Origin: Candidatus Obscuribacter sp.
Lineage (GTDB): Bacteria; Cyanobacteriota; Vampirovibrionia; Obscuribacterales; Obscuribacteraceae
Reading direction: 5' to 3'
Length of the DNA stretch: 64,000 nt
NCBI GenBank assembly: GCA_016712465.1
Contig: JADJQZ010000001.1
Coordinates: forward strand, 1-64,000
The number at the start of each line of letters is the position of its first letter. Positions within the stretch are counted from its first letter, which is position 1. Below are positions 9,048 to 18,624 of the stretch, piece after piece. A model generated the notes under the pieces. That model made no database searches. It saw nothing but the letters and a program-made list of their open reading frames with translations, and was not told where the DNA came from. Both the position numbers and the translations under genes were made by a program.

Positions 9048-9509
9048 TTCTTCTTTGCACCGCCTCTTGTATTCTGCCTGCCGGCGGCTGTGATTTAGCG
9101 CACCCCTAAAGCTGCGCTGGTAACGCCGCCCGGCTCAGCCTGTCCCTGTCGGCGGTTTAATTTCGCGCAATCCTGGCTGCAATATCGGTTACCCCCGGTC
9201 ACAGCTCCTGCAAAGCCTTACCTGTTCCCGGCATCGGGCGCAGTTGAACAGTCGAAAGGAATCTTGCTCATCGTCCACTCAATGAGCAAAAAAGCCTGGA
9301 CAGGACTCAATTCTTGTAGGAAACTCTCTCCTTCATCGTCCAATAGATGAATCCAGGGGTTCAAGTTGCCGCCTTGAACCCTTGACCTTTTTGCTAATTC
9401 CTAATTTCTCAAATCAACCCGAGAGGAACAATTGCTCGCGGTCGATATATTTCCGATATGCGTGGCGAAACGCCGTCAATAAATACGCGCTTCTAAAACG
9501 CCGTCAACA

Positions 9510-9517
9510 ATTCTCAA
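9510..9517. repeat. Target site duplication, right copy
   Basis: ATTCTCAA directly after the right IS end, identical to 6259-6266. Confidence 0.85.
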
Positions 9518-9643
9518 ATGCGTTGGAATTTCTGCCCGAGATGAAAGCCTATATGCTTGATGCAGTAAAGACAATAATCACCAGTAGTGTGTTGAGCGCG
9601 GCTTACTAGTGCACTCAACGGGTAGGAGTGAGGAGAGGTTAGC

Positions 9644-10306
9644 TTAGTACTCTTCTCTCTCTTGCAGCTTGCTTATACGGTTCCAAGTGCTATTGGTTAG
9701 ACTGCAAGACCGTACTCGGTATCCTGACAGTTTGTCATTTTCAAAAGCGATGTCTAGAAAAAATGGTTCTATCTTTCCTTCCCTTGTAGAATCGAGTTTG
9801 TAAGTCACAAATCCAGTTGACTCGTTGTTCTTTCTTTGGCCTCCCCATAATTCATTTGCTAGATTTCGAGTTAACTCTTCCAGATGAGGAATACCGTCGT
9901 AAACAAAAAATTCCTTTGGATTTAGAGTGATTTTGTTGGCCCCACTCGTTCTCACCACCGCCACAATATGTACATCTCCGGGTCTGGTTAGAAAGTACCA
10001 CTTGGCTGGCTTCAGGTCAGATCTAGACAAGCAAATGGTGTACTGCTGAGCAGGAATAGCTCTGGGTTTGCAGTCTAATCTAATCGAAAATTCTTTCGGA
10101 TTATTACCACTACCTTCCGGGAAACCATCAGTAATGACTCCTCTCTGTCGTTCTGAAAGCCCGCGAAGAACAAATTCTTCAAGCGGTTTTGTCACGACTG
10201 TTGTAACAATGCTTGACTGCTCTAAATTGTTCTCGCCTGCGGCTTCGTTACTCGTATCAATGCTTAAATACAGTGCAACTAGAGAAGCCAGCCAAATTTT
10301 TCGCAT
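9644..10306 (-). CDS. Hypothetical secreted protein
   Basis: From the ATG at 10306 the protein is about 220 residues and begins MRKIWLASLVALYL, a signal-peptide-like N-terminus. An upstream in-frame ATG at 10378 would add 24 residues in front of the signal and is less likely. The mature part has no motif I recognise; it is moderately polar with one Cys pair (DCKPRA...TICLS) that could form a disulfide. Base composition is lower in GC than neighbouring genes, and the gene lies directly beside the IS element, so foreign origin is possible. Function unknown. Confidence 0.6.
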   Translation of the reverse strand: MRKIWLASLVALYLSIDTSNEAAGENNLEQSSIVTTVVTKPLEEFVLRGLSERQRGVITDGFPEGSGNNPKEFSIRLDCKPRAIPAQQYTICLSRSDLKPAKWYFLTRPGDVHIVAVVRTSGANKITLNPKEFFVYDGIPHLEELTRNLANELWGGQRKNNESTGFVTYKLDSTREGKIEPFFLDIAFENDKLSGYRVRSCSLTNSTWNRISKLQEREEY

Positions 10307-10460
10307 ATCAAAAAATCTCTTGAGACAATCATATTCAATTCTATCTAACGGTGTGCTTGGGTTAGGTGCTACTGTCAAATATAGGAGGCGTGGCGCAATG
10401 TTTAAATGCCTGGCCCTGGCTTGGTTTTCCCAGCGGCCTCTGCTTGCTGCTCCGGTGAGA

Positions 10461-10499
10461 AAAAAGGGGGGGGAACCAGCCTTTTGAGTTGGTTCCCCC
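10461..10499 (-). terminator. Rho-independent terminator of the 10546-11643 gene
   Basis: Ten-base-pair stem GGGGGAACCA/TGGTTCCCCC, followed on the minus strand by more C and then a run of T, 47 bases after the stop codon. A textbook intrinsic terminator. Confidence 0.8.
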
Positions 10500-10545
10500 T
10501 TGAGAAATTTGTGCCTGTTCAGCCCTGCCTGGCAGCCTGAGACAG

Positions 10546-11643
10546 CTAGTTCAATGCCGTTGAATTGCCTGCAGCAAAGGCTTTGCGATCGCTTTCGCTC
10601 AAAAGCCGAAAGGCCGGATCAGCCAGAAAACGAGTGGGCATGATGGGATCGAGCACACCGGTGCCGAGACCGAAGAGCCCGGTGCCGTAAGTTTTGGTCT
10701 CAACACCGATCCGGTGATAGAGTTCCAGGCAAGCACCCACGCAGGTCCAGCGGTCCTGGGCGCGGCGACCGGTGAAGAGTCCCCACCAGTCGTAGCCCGA
10801 AACCGGTACGGTCTTGTCCAGCAACTTGGTGATGAAAGCCGGCAGATGGAGCCATTTGTAGACAGCCAGGCGCCTGGCCTTGGCCGCTTCAATGTAGCGC
10901 CGATTCTGCTCCAGCATGATGCCCACCAGCCCGGGAATGAGCGCTCTTTGCTCGGCAGTGAGCGGTTTCCTGAGGCGCAGGGCGATGTAATGTCCGAATT
11001 CCAGTTTCTGGTCGGTCATCACTGAAAGAGGTTGAGTCATGGCACCCCGCTCCATGTAGGAAGTGAGGGTGTACAACTCTTCCCGTTTCAGATCCACCAC
11101 CACTTCCCCATGCCCTACGCTTTCACGCAGGCGCTTGGCGATGCGGCCGCTGGTCAGAATCAGGTCTCCTTCCTGCAGTGCTTCTCGGGGCGGATTGACC
11201 CAGGCCCCTTTCGGTAGCGGGCCGTGTCCCTGTTTCTTGAAGCGGCTGGCATTGCGGCGGTAGGCGCCGTACACCAGAAGCCAGAAGAAGAGTTCGATTG
11301 CTGCCACCAGGGGAAGTGGCGAGAGCAGGTGGGAGGAAAGCCCGTCCGGGGTCAGGAAATGTCTGACCGTGGCAGCCGGATCCCAGGGCGTGAAAAGCAC
11401 CAGGGCGGAGAGGGAGAGCCCGAAAATCATGGGCACCCGCACTTTCAGACGGGAGAGAATGTCGAAGTAGGTACGGAAGTTCTCGCTCAGGCCGTGGGCC
11501 GTGAGAGCAAGCCAGGACCCGGAGAGTATTACACAGGAGAGATTGAAACTGTAGTCGAGCTGACCGACGAACCATTTCCAGCTCAGGTAGAGTATGGCCA
11601 GGTAAGCCAGAGAGCCAGCCGCTTTCTTTATTCTTGCCAGCAT
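10546..11643 (-). CDS. Membrane protein with permuted papain-fold (NlpC/P60, YiiX-like) domain
   Basis: 365 residues. The N-terminal third holds about four hydrophobic segments (roughly 13-29, 33-50, 69-87, 108-127). The soluble part starts with a GDLILTSG strand, then VGHGEVVVD with His178, and much later DRWTCVGACLELYHRIG with Cys301/Cys305. The order His first, Cys later, with a GD-ILT start, is that of circularly permuted papain-like proteins of the YiiX/YaeF group, which hydrolyse amide or thioester bonds in lipids or peptides. The catalytic assignment is inferred from motif order alone. It has a GAGG ribosome binding site and its own terminator. Substrate unknown. Confidence 0.7.
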   Translation of the reverse strand: MLARIKKAAGSLAYLAILYLSWKWFVGQLDYSFNLSCVILSGSWLALTAHGLSENFRTYFDILSRLKVRVPMIFGLSLSALVLFTPWDPAATVRHFLTPDGLSSHLLSPLPLVAAIELFFWLLVYGAYRRNASRFKKQGHGPLPKGAWVNPPREALQEGDLILTSGRIAKRLRESVGHGEVVVDLKREELYTLTSYMERGAMTQPLSVMTDQKLEFGHYIALRLRKPLTAEQRALIPGLVGIMLEQNRRYIEAAKARRLAVYKWLHLPAFITKLLDKTVPVSGYDWWGLFTGRRAQDRWTCVGACLELYHRIGVETKTYGTGLFGLGTGVLDPIMPTRFLADPAFRLLSESDRKAFAAGNSTALN

Positions 11644-11758
11644 AGGAACCTCGAAATAGACATGTGGTTTATGTGGAAAAGAGCGCCGGTTGCGAGGCGC
11701 TCTTTTCCCTTGTTATGGTTTGCTTCCGCCTGCCGCTTTTGCAGTCCGCAGGGGCGTG

Positions 11759-12637
11759 TCAGGCGCTTGTGGCGCTTGCCGAAAGAGCAGCAGCGAGGCT
11801 CTCTTCCGTGTGGATGCGGCCGGCGGCGATGGCCTCCTTGAGCATCTTCATGGCCGTTTGGTAGCCGTCCTCTTCCATGGCACGCGCCTTTTCGACGCTG
11901 ATGCCGAAGTTGAGACCGGCTACGTCGGCCAGTCCGATCTCCAGAACCACGTGCTTGTGCGGGTCCACATAGCGGCGATGACCGGCAATGGGAGCGTACA
12001 TTTCACGCATGTGGAAATAGAGATCGAAGACCGTTTCGAATTCCTGCGGGAATTCGGTGGCCGGCTTGAAGGAGCTGACGATGGCCGTGTCCTGGCAGAA
12101 GTCCGTCGGGTTGTAGTGATAGACGGCGCCGTCCACAAGCAGGCGCGGTGTCATGCCGTCCTGGTGCCAGACCGGGCGCAGAACCGTAGGCAGGGCGCAG
12201 GAAGCGGTCAGGGCCTTGGCCAGGTCGTACTGGCTACCCTCGAAAACTACCGGCTCGTGTCGCAGGATGTCGCAGGCCACGATCTTGAGTTCGTCGCGGG
12301 CCTCGAGGTTGAGGCGTGCCACCATCTCGCGCATGGCCGGAACGAGGTCGATGGGGCCACCCACGATCAGGCTGAAGGGGTCAGCCGGAGTGAGTGCTTT
12401 GAGAAGGAGAGTGGGATCTTTGCGGTTCTTGAGACCTTGCACGAGTTCCTGAAAGATCTGCTCGGGGCTGAGTCCGTTGGCGTAGAGAGCCGCCACCAGA
12501 GAACCCACGGAGACGCCGGTGACTTTGCTCACCGGGATCTTCAGCTCTTCGATGGCCTTGAGGACGCCGGTATGACCGGGTCCCTTGGCGCCACCGGCAC
12601 CAAGAACGACTTCGACCCCCTTGGGGTGAAATTTCAT
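11759..12637 (-). CDS. Patatin-like phospholipase
   Basis: About 292 residues. Patatins are Ser-Asp lipid acyl hydrolases. The oxyanion motif GAGGAKGPGH (about 12-22), the nucleophile elbow GVSVG (Ser43) and the catalytic Asp in VDGAVYHYNP (near residue 175) are all present in the right order. No signal peptide, so probably cytoplasmic or membrane-peripheral. GGAGG lies 7 bases before the ATG at 12637, which is preferred to an upstream ATG at 12652 that overlaps the ribosome binding site. It follows tldE on the same strand after a gap of about 210 bases that contains an imperfect hairpin (12743-12781). Assignment is firm; substrate is unknown. Confidence 0.9.
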   Translation of the reverse strand: MKFHPKGVEVVLGAGGAKGPGHTGVLKAIEELKIPVSKVTGVSVGSLVAALYANGLSPEQIFQELVQGLKNRKDPTLLLKALTPADPFSLIVGGPIDLVPAMREMVARLNLEARDELKIVACDILRHEPVVFEGSQYDLAKALTASCALPTVLRPVWHQDGMTPRLLVDGAVYHYNPTDFCQDTAIVSSFKPATEFPQEFETVFDLYFHMREMYAPIAGHRRYVDPHKHVVLEIGLADVAGLNFGISVEKARAMEEDGYQTAMKMLKEAIAAGRIHTEESLAAALSASATSA

Positions 12638-12848
12638 GGTAACCTCCGTCAAATAGAGGGGTTGAGAGAGAAGTGGAATGAAGACGAGCAGGTACCACCA
12701 GTGGAGGCACCTGCTCGTGAAGTGACCGGCTCGAAAGCGAACCGGCCAATGGCAGCCGACTCTTGCAGCCGGCTATTGGCCTGACTTCTGGAAAACGACG
12801 CCCCGGCTGGCGGACGCATCGGCTTTCAGAAAACAGGCTTGTTGCAAT

Positions 12849-14228
12849 CTAGAACTTTGTCACTTCCGTGAAATTGAAATCTTTTACCAGCATGGGGGGA
12901 ACCACTGCCGGTATGCCTTCTTCGCCGGCGGCGCCGACGCTTTCACCGAGAGCAACGATGTTGTTGAGCAGGTCGAAGAGGCTGACGTTGAAGCGCAGGT
13001 TCTTGATCGGCCTGGCGATTTTACCGTCCCGCACCAGGAAGGTGCCGTCCCGGGTCATGCCTGTCAGTAGTTTGGTGGCTGGATCCACCTCGCGCACGTA
13101 CCAGACTCTTGTGAGCAGAATCGCTTCCTGGTCGGCGCCGACGGAGGCGATCATGTCGTCCAGGCTTGTTTCGCCGCCTTTGACTACGATATTGAGAGGC
13201 ATTTCTCCCATGCTGTCCGGCTGAGGCAGGCAGTGATTGGTCTGGGGTAATTGCAATTTGTCGGCGCTTCTTCTGCCTGTAACGATGTTCTTGAAGACGC
13301 CCTCTTCCACCAGTTGAACGCTCTGCCTGGGCAAACCTTCGCCGTCGAAAGGCAAACCGTGCTGCAGGGGGTGGGAGCAGTCGTCGCTGATGGTCAGCTT
13401 TTCCGAGAAGACTTTTGTGCCAAGCTTGTCTTTCAAGCTGGAGAGGTTGTCGATATGGCTTGTGGCGGCGAAGTCCCACCAGAGGAAGGCTAAAAGGTCG
13501 AGCACCGCCGATGGTTCCAGAATGGTCAGGTAACGACCGGGCTCGATGTCCTGGGGCATTCTGCCGGCCAGGGCTTTGCTTATGGCTCTTTCGGCAAGAG
13601 CGCTTACGTCGATGTCCGCTTTCGTACTGAAGGCCTTGGCCCAGCCTGTGCTGTCGCCTGCACTGGCGGTCAGTGAGATTTCCAGACTGGACTGGCGGCA
13701 AAACTGCCGTAGCCCGCGGGAATTTCCGATGGCCGTAACTTCGTCGCCGCTGGAGACTATGCCAGCCAGGCTGACGCCTCGTCTGCTAGCCACTTCCACG
13801 GCGCTGCGTACCATTTCGGCTCGCTTCTCGGCGCTCATGGCGGCGGTGGCTTCGTCGAAGCGACGGAAGCGCGGTAGTTTGCCCGGATAGCGTTTGCTAT
13901 TGAGCTTGGCCGGCGGCCAGAGTTCGGGGTCTTCCTCCAGGCGAGCGGCGCAGGTCAGACCTTGTTCCAGAAGATTCGCCAGTCCGGTTTTATCCAGTCT
14001 TTCGCCCGTCACCTTGACCTGGCGACCGGCCACCATCAGACGCATAGAAAGGCTGTCCATTTCGGCGCTCTGGTTTTGAGTCATTTCATTGCCGGCGAAG
14101 CGGGATGTAGACTCCTGATTGGAATGGACCGTCACTTCCAGTTCGATGGGACGCTTCTTGGAAGAGGCGCGCTCAGCCAGGTCCAGAGCTTCGTCTATGA
14201 TTTTCTCGCATTTGCTCTCGGTCAGCAT
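12849..14228 (-). CDS. tldE: TldE/PmbA family protein (non-catalytic partner of TldD)
   Basis: 459 residues. TldE pairs with TldD in a heteromeric protease that processes unfolded or modified peptides such as microcin precursors. The sequence fits the TldE fold: an N-terminal domain with GNEMTQNQSAEMDSLSMRL, a central region with VSSGDEVTAIGNSRG, and a C-terminal half ending MLVKDFNFTE. It lacks the HExxxH zinc motif, as expected for TldE. Its ATG is one base after the tldD stop, with GGGAGGG as ribosome binding site inside the end of tldD, so the two are translationally coupled in the order tldD-tldE. Confidence 0.92.
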   Translation of the reverse strand: MLTESKCEKIIDEALDLAERASSKKRPIELEVTVHSNQESTSRFAGNEMTQNQSAEMDSLSMRLMVAGRQVKVTGERLDKTGLANLLEQGLTCAARLEEDPELWPPAKLNSKRYPGKLPRFRRFDEATAAMSAEKRAEMVRSAVEVASRRGVSLAGIVSSGDEVTAIGNSRGLRQFCRQSSLEISLTASAGDSTGWAKAFSTKADIDVSALAERAISKALAGRMPQDIEPGRYLTILEPSAVLDLLAFLWWDFAATSHIDNLSSLKDKLGTKVFSEKLTISDDCSHPLQHGLPFDGEGLPRQSVQLVEEGVFKNIVTGRRSADKLQLPQTNHCLPQPDSMGEMPLNIVVKGGETSLDDMIASVGADQEAILLTRVWYVREVDPATKLLTGMTRDGTFLVRDGKIARPIKNLRFNVSLFDLLNNIVALGESVGAAGEEGIPAVVPPMLVKDFNFTEVTKF

Positions 14229-14229
14229 T

Positions 14230-15741
14230 TCACCCTCCCGCCTGGGCGATACCCACGCTCAGTTTACGGAACCTGGCCGGGCTTGCTCCGTGTCCGGTCC
14301 ACATGGTCTGCATGGGCTGACCTTTGCCGCAGTTAGGGGTACCCCACTCGGTGTAATGACTGCGTCCGGCGATGGCATCGCAGGAATTCCAGAAGTCGGG
14401 GGTGATGCCGCTGTAACTGGGATTCTTGAGTAGCCTGCCCAGTTTGCCGTTCTTTATCTCCCAGGCGGCTTCAGTGGAGAACTGAAAGTTGTAGCGCATG
14501 CTGTCTATGGACCAGGACTTGTTGGTCTCCATGTACAGACCATCCTTGGTGTCGGCGATCAGGTCTTCCAGACTGCCTGCTTCACCCGGTACCAGGGAGA
14601 TATTGGTCATGCGAATTATGGGCGCATAGTTCCAGGATTCTGCCCTCATGGCACCGCCGGAGCGTCTCAGTCCCACCAGGGCAGCCGTGTCGCGGGAGCT
14701 CAGATAGCCCTTGAAGACGCCGTCTTTCACCAGGTAGGTACACTGAGCCTGTACACCTTCGTCGTCAAAGCCGAAACTTCCCAGCGCACCGCTAGCAGTG
14801 GCGTCGGCTACGAGGTTCACCAGTTTGGAACCATAACGCAGCTTGCCTAATTTATCCGGCGTCAGGAAGGAGGCGCCGGCGAAGTTGATTTCCTGACCGA
14901 GGGCGCGGTCCAACTCGGAGGGATGTCCCATGGATTCGTGGATTTGCAGACCCAATTGGGAAGCGCCGATGATGGTGTCAATTTCGCCCCGTGGACAGGT
15001 TGGGGCTGAAAGTAGCGCTACGGCGCGCCTGGCTATCTCTTCGGCATGGGCTGGCAAATTCCATTTCTCGACAATTTCGTAGCCGCTCTGCTCGTATTGC
15101 CCGAAGCTGCAGGGATAGGAACAGCGTTGCTGGTCGCCGTCTGCGGCAGCGGTTGCTTCTATGAGGCAGCCGGAGCGGATGGAGAGCTGCTCTATCTGCG
15201 CCCCTTCGCTGCTGGCAAAGAACTGCCTGTCTTTGATGAAATGCAACATGCCCTGAGCGAGTGTGATTCCCGGCACTTTCAAGATGGTTTCGGCGCAAGA
15301 GAGAAGCAGGTCAAGCTTGGTATCCAGCTCTACGGTGAAGGGGTCGATGAGATGAGGGGAAGTCCAGGTGGCACGCCAGGCCGGTTCCGGTACTAACTTG
15401 ATCGCTTCTCTGCGGCAGGAACCGCTGGCCCTGGCTATAGCTGTTGCTTGTTGAGCACAGCGAGAGAGGGACTTTTCCGAGAGGTTTTGAGTGGCGCAAA
15501 AGCCCCAACCTCCATTGGCCAGTACGCGGATGCCTACGCCGGTGCTTTCTTCTTGGTTGAGGGCCAGGAGCTTGTCGTTCTTGGTTTGAATAAACTGAGA
15601 CTGACGCTTGAGAATGCGGGCATCGCAGTAGGTGGCTCCGGCACTTCGGGCGGCTTCCAGGGCAATAGATAGCAACTGGAAGGTAAGCGGGGCATGCAGG
15701 CTGTCGAGAATATTGGCTGTCAAGGTAGAGCTGGCTTCCAC
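14230..15741 (-). CDS. tldD: Metalloprotease TldD
   Basis: 503 residues. TldD is the zinc-bearing subunit of the TldD/E protease. The zinc motif is HESMGH near residue 267, followed by SELDRALG, a variant of the classical HEAxGH. The N-terminal ALEAARSAGATYCDARI and the C-terminal glycine-rich half match the family. The start is GTG at 15741; no strong ribosome binding site precedes it. It forms a two-gene operon with tldE. Possible roles are peptide maturation or clearance of aberrant peptides; no precursor peptide gene is evident next to it. Confidence 0.92.
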   Translation of the reverse strand: MEASSTLTANILDSLHAPLTFQLLSIALEAARSAGATYCDARILKRQSQFIQTKNDKLLALNQEESTGVGIRVLANGGWGFCATQNLSEKSLSRCAQQATAIARASGSCRREAIKLVPEPAWRATWTSPHLIDPFTVELDTKLDLLLSCAETILKVPGITLAQGMLHFIKDRQFFASSEGAQIEQLSIRSGCLIEATAAADGDQQRCSYPCSFGQYEQSGYEIVEKWNLPAHAEEIARRAVALLSAPTCPRGEIDTIIGASQLGLQIHESMGHPSELDRALGQEINFAGASFLTPDKLGKLRYGSKLVNLVADATASGALGSFGFDDEGVQAQCTYLVKDGVFKGYLSSRDTAALVGLRRSGGAMRAESWNYAPIIRMTNISLVPGEAGSLEDLIADTKDGLYMETNKSWSIDSMRYNFQFSTEAAWEIKNGKLGRLLKNPSYSGITPDFWNSCDAIAGRSHYTEWGTPNCGKGQPMQTMWTGHGASPARFRKLSVGIAQAGG

Positions 15742-16053
15742 TGTATCGATGAGATTAAGCTGAATTTACCAGCTTGATTTCCGTCATGGAAGACCTTTTG
15801 CTACGACCTTTCCTTAAAGGGTGAAGACTTTCAATGAAAGTAGAAAAGAGCGGAATTTCGGGGGATTTTTTTCTCGGGGGAAGAAAACAGGGTGTAGAAG
15901 GACATTACGAATTCCAGAGGAATAAGCTCAAGTTTGTAAGTACGCTCTGAATTCAAAACCTTGTTACTAATAACTAATACTGGTGGCTGTTTGAAAGAAA
16001 CGCCAGGGTCAATGGCTGCGTGGGCGACCTTTCGGACTTTGTAACCGTGCGTC
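15742..16053. other. Intergenic region, nothing recognised
   Basis: 312 bases between the alpha/beta hydrolase stop and the tldD start, both minus strand. It is AT-richer than the genes and should hold the tldD promoter. No ORF, RNA gene or clear hairpin found. Confidence 0.4.
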
Positions 16054-17022
16054 TCAGTTGGCGCTAGCCTGGCTTAAGAACTCGCACAGCGAGCTTATGC
16101 ATGCGAACACGTCCTCTTCCAGGCTGAAACCGTGATCTGCTCTTGGCAAGCTTGAGCACCTGGTCGGGTAGTCGTGACTCTGAAAGAGCGCCTGCCAGGT
16201 TGTCTGATTTAGCTGTTCCGGCACAATCACATCGTTGCCGCCGCCTAGCAAAAACACCGGTCGCGGTGCTGCTTTTGCCACTACCCGTGCCGGTGCTTCT
16301 CCCAGGTGGGACAATTCCGCTTTGAAAGCCTGGCTCGGTCGAAAGATGGGGGCATTGATGTAGGCCGAGGTGCGTACACCGTCAAAGCCCATGGGATAGC
16401 GCCTCTTCAGTTCCGTTTCCAGGTTGTAGGGAGCTTGCAGCAGCGAAAGCGATGCGATTTTGTCGGCAAAGTGTTCCAGACTCAATACGGCAATCAAACC
16501 GCCCAGGCTGTAGCCCACAAGATGGGCCCGACTTTTGCCGCTCAACCTTGCCAGTTCGGCAAGGGCTGCCCCTGTGTCTTGCACCATCTGACTGGGCGTG
16601 ATTAACCGGCTGTCTCCATCGCTGGCACCACAGCCGAGAAAGTCGAAACGCAAGGAGGCGAAACTTCGCCAGCTGAGCTCGGCTGCCAGGCGCAGGAAGA
16701 GCCCATTGTATTCTTGTTTGTTGCCGCCGAAGCTGTGCAAAAGCAGTACCGGCAGCTTCTCATCTGCCTCCGTTTCCGCCAGAGACTCCCTGCCCATGTG
16801 CCAGTTGCCCGCAAGCATCGGCATCTCAGCCTGATCCGCCATAGCCCCGTCGCTGCCGCCGGCAGTTGTGGTTCCTTCTCCGGCCAGGCGGGTGGGAAAA
16901 TGCACCGGGCGGCCGTTCAGGCGGAGCCTTTCTTCTTGAATGCTGTCTGGTGGGCTGGACATGCCGGTATGATACCCTGTTGCGTTGCCTGGCGTGCTGG
17001 TCTCACCCCGCGGTTTGCTCAC
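16054..17022 (-). CDS. Alpha/beta hydrolase (serine esterase or lysophospholipase type)
   Basis: 322 residues from a GTG at 17022; an internal ATG at 16962 is an alternative start. After a low-complexity N-terminus of about 90 residues the hydrolase fold begins: LLLHSFGGNKQEY (oxyanion region), GCGASDG, nucleophile elbow GYSLGG, an acid candidate in GGGNDVIVPEQ and the His in RADHGFS. The catalytic triad is therefore complete. No signal peptide. It lies 16 bases downstream of the coiled-coil membrane gene and may be co-transcribed with it. Substrate cannot be told. Confidence 0.85.
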   Translation of the reverse strand: MSKPRGETSTPGNATGYHTGMSSPPDSIQEERLRLNGRPVHFPTRLAGEGTTTAGGSDGAMADQAEMPMLAGNWHMGRESLAETEADEKLPVLLLHSFGGNKQEYNGLFLRLAAELSWRSFASLRFDFLGCGASDGDSRLITPSQMVQDTGAALAELARLSGKSRAHLVGYSLGGLIAVLSLEHFADKIASLSLLQAPYNLETELKRRYPMGFDGVRTSAYINAPIFRPSQAFKAELSHLGEAPARVVAKAAPRPVFLLGGGNDVIVPEQLNQTTWQALFQSHDYPTRCSSLPRADHGFSLEEDVFACISSLCEFLSQASAN

Positions 17023-17038
17023 GAAAGCAGAGCTTTCC

Positions 17039-17665
17039 TCAGGCGTGCTTGTGGGTCTTGAGCATGGCTTCCACGTCGTCTAATTGCTGTTCGGTCTGAT
17101 GCAGGGCGTCCCTGAAGGCTGCCAGTCTGTCTTCTTCCTGCTTTCGATTTACTTGCCAATGGCCGGCATGAAAGGAGAGTGTGTTCTCCACCTGGCCAAT
17201 ACCCTTCAGAAGCCCCTGGCGTTCAAGCAAGAGAGCCTGGTGTATTCTGTTCAGAGCGTCTCTTGTGCTGCTGTTAAGATCATCTTTTTCGGACAGTTCC
17301 GCTTCATAGCGCCGGGCGTCTTCCTGGGCACCGGTGCAGAAACTCTCGATTAGCCAGACTATCATAACGAAGAGCGTAACCAATCCGATCGCCAGGTTTT
17401 TGACAAGGGCTATGGTGCCTTCCAGGACAACCTCGCCTATAAGCTTGAGCCAGGCTCCGGTAGCGTCAAGCCATTCACCGGTGCGGTCTTTATTGTTTTC
17501 GATTCTCAAGAAGTGTTGGTGGCAGTTGTCGCACCATTGCCCGTGGCTTAAGGAGGTGTCTGCCGGGTAAGGGCTCTTCTTTTGATAGACACTTGGTTCC
17601 AGTTCGTTCCAGTTATGACGTTTACCCTGCAAGGAAGCAGCGAAATTTCCTTCTTTTGTAAGCAT
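17039..17665 (-). CDS. Hypothetical membrane protein with CxxC and C-terminal coiled coil
   Basis: 208 residues. A polar N-terminus with WCDNCH (possible metal or redox CxxC) precedes one or two closely spaced hydrophobic segments (about 75-112), then a long charged C-terminal part with regular Leu/Gln spacing that should form a coiled coil. GGGAGAG sits about 8 bases before the ATG. It is likely first of a two-gene unit with the alpha/beta hydrolase. I do not recognise the family. Confidence 0.65.
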   Translation of the reverse strand: MLTKEGNFAASLQGKRHNWNELEPSVYQKKSPYPADTSLSHGQWCDNCHQHFLRIENNKDRTGEWLDATGAWLKLIGEVVLEGTIALVKNLAIGLVTLFVMIVWLIESFCTGAQEDARRYEAELSEKDDLNSSTRDALNRIHQALLLERQGLLKGIGQVENTLSFHAGHWQVNRKQEEDRLAAFRDALHQTEQQLDDVEAMLKTHKHA

Positions 17666-17810
17666 GGCTGTGCTCTCCCGGCTTGCTTTGAGAGCCAGGA
17701 TAAGGGCGCGGTTCGCCTAATAAAATGTGCTATCGCACAGAGTAAAACTAGTTGTGGGATAGCAACTTAAATCCAGTCGGAACCCTTCTGAATACTGCTT
17801 GCCGAAGCAA

Positions 17811-18368
17811 TCAGAAGCGTTTCAGATCCGGGGGAATCTTGATTATGTCCCCAGGCTTGATATTGGCTGCCTCTACCTCGGTTTTTCCATTGTAGGCGGC
17901 CAGTTTCTTGACCATGAATTTTACATCGCCGGCAGTAGGCCTCTCCACGTTTTTGGAGGTGAGCTGGTGGGCAACCGACCAGTAAGTCTCACCCTTCTTC
18001 ACCACATGCTCGCTTGGCTTTTCAATTTTGCCGGCTTCTTTGATGCGGTGAAAGACATCGGTGCCGTCTCTCATGCGTTGAGCCGCTTCTTCCTTAGCGA
18101 GGGTGTATTGGGATTTCTCCGGTATCTTGCCCCGGTTCTCAGGAAACTGCGCTTCTATAAAGCGGAAGGGCGTGTCCGCTTGCTTGCTTATGTCGATGCC
18201 GGAGCCGGGGATGGTCAGGTCAGGTAGATTATTTGTGCCGCTGCCAGTGCTGTTGAGGCTCTCGAACTTTCTGTCGGGCGGAGCCATAAGTTCGGCATAT
18301 TGCGTTTGCAATGGGTTTTCACCATTTGGACTTTGAGTTTGCATCCCTTCGATTTTGTCCCGTGTCAT
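17811..18368 (-). CDS. LysM domain protein
   Basis: 185 residues. The C-terminal 70 residues form a LysM-like module: HVVKKGETYWSVAHQL, then VKKLAAYNG and IKPGDIIKIP. LysM binds N-acetylglucosamine polymers such as peptidoglycan. The N-terminal 110 residues are polar and disordered-looking with no signal peptide, so export is unclear; a non-classical route or internal scaffold role is possible. Two ATGs (codons 1 and 9) could serve as start. Confidence 0.8.
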   Translation of the reverse strand: MTRDKIEGMQTQSPNGENPLQTQYAELMAPPDRKFESLNSTGSGTNNLPDLTIPGSGIDISKQADTPFRFIEAQFPENRGKIPEKSQYTLAKEEAAQRMRDGTDVFHRIKEAGKIEKPSEHVVKKGETYWSVAHQLTSKNVERPTAGDVKFMVKKLAAYNGKTEVEAANIKPGDIIKIPPDLKRF

Positions 18369-18624
18369 AAACAGCCTGCTCTCCCCAGGAGCCCAGTAAA
18401 AAAAGTGCCGCCTTCATTTACTTACCCACTCCGGCTGAAAACCCTCACCTTATGGGGCAAAGCAAGAGATACTTTTTGCAGGAATTTAACGCAAGTCAAG
18501 GGCTTTCCAGCACATAGCTTTTGTCTTAAGTGCAGGGTGAGGCGCCATCCCGATTGTTGAGCCCGGTTCGTCCGCTCACCGAAAGTTTCTCGTCAATTAT
18601 GATATGACTCCCTGACCGGCAATC

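Larger units (their letters stand above)
6267..9509 (-). mobile_element. IS21-family insertion sequence (istA-istB)
   Basis: A 3243-bp element. Left end TGTTGACGGCG (6267-6277) matches the reverse complement of the right end CGCCGTCAACA (9499-9509). Both ends carry further subterminal repeats: GGGCGGCAAAAG near 6298 on the left, and a second CGCCGTCAA at 9471-9479 on the right. This multiple-repeat arrangement is typical of IS21 ends. Exact 8-bp duplications flank it. Inside are istA and istB on the minus strand with an ATGA overlap, plus a possible third small ORF. Both transposase genes are interrupted by single-base indels. The clean ends and duplication indicate a recent insertion. Confidence 0.92.

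Noticed and set aside
9382..9609. A 75-residue plus-strand ORF
   Set aside because: It crosses the right IS boundary and target duplication, has no ribosome binding site and no recognisable features.
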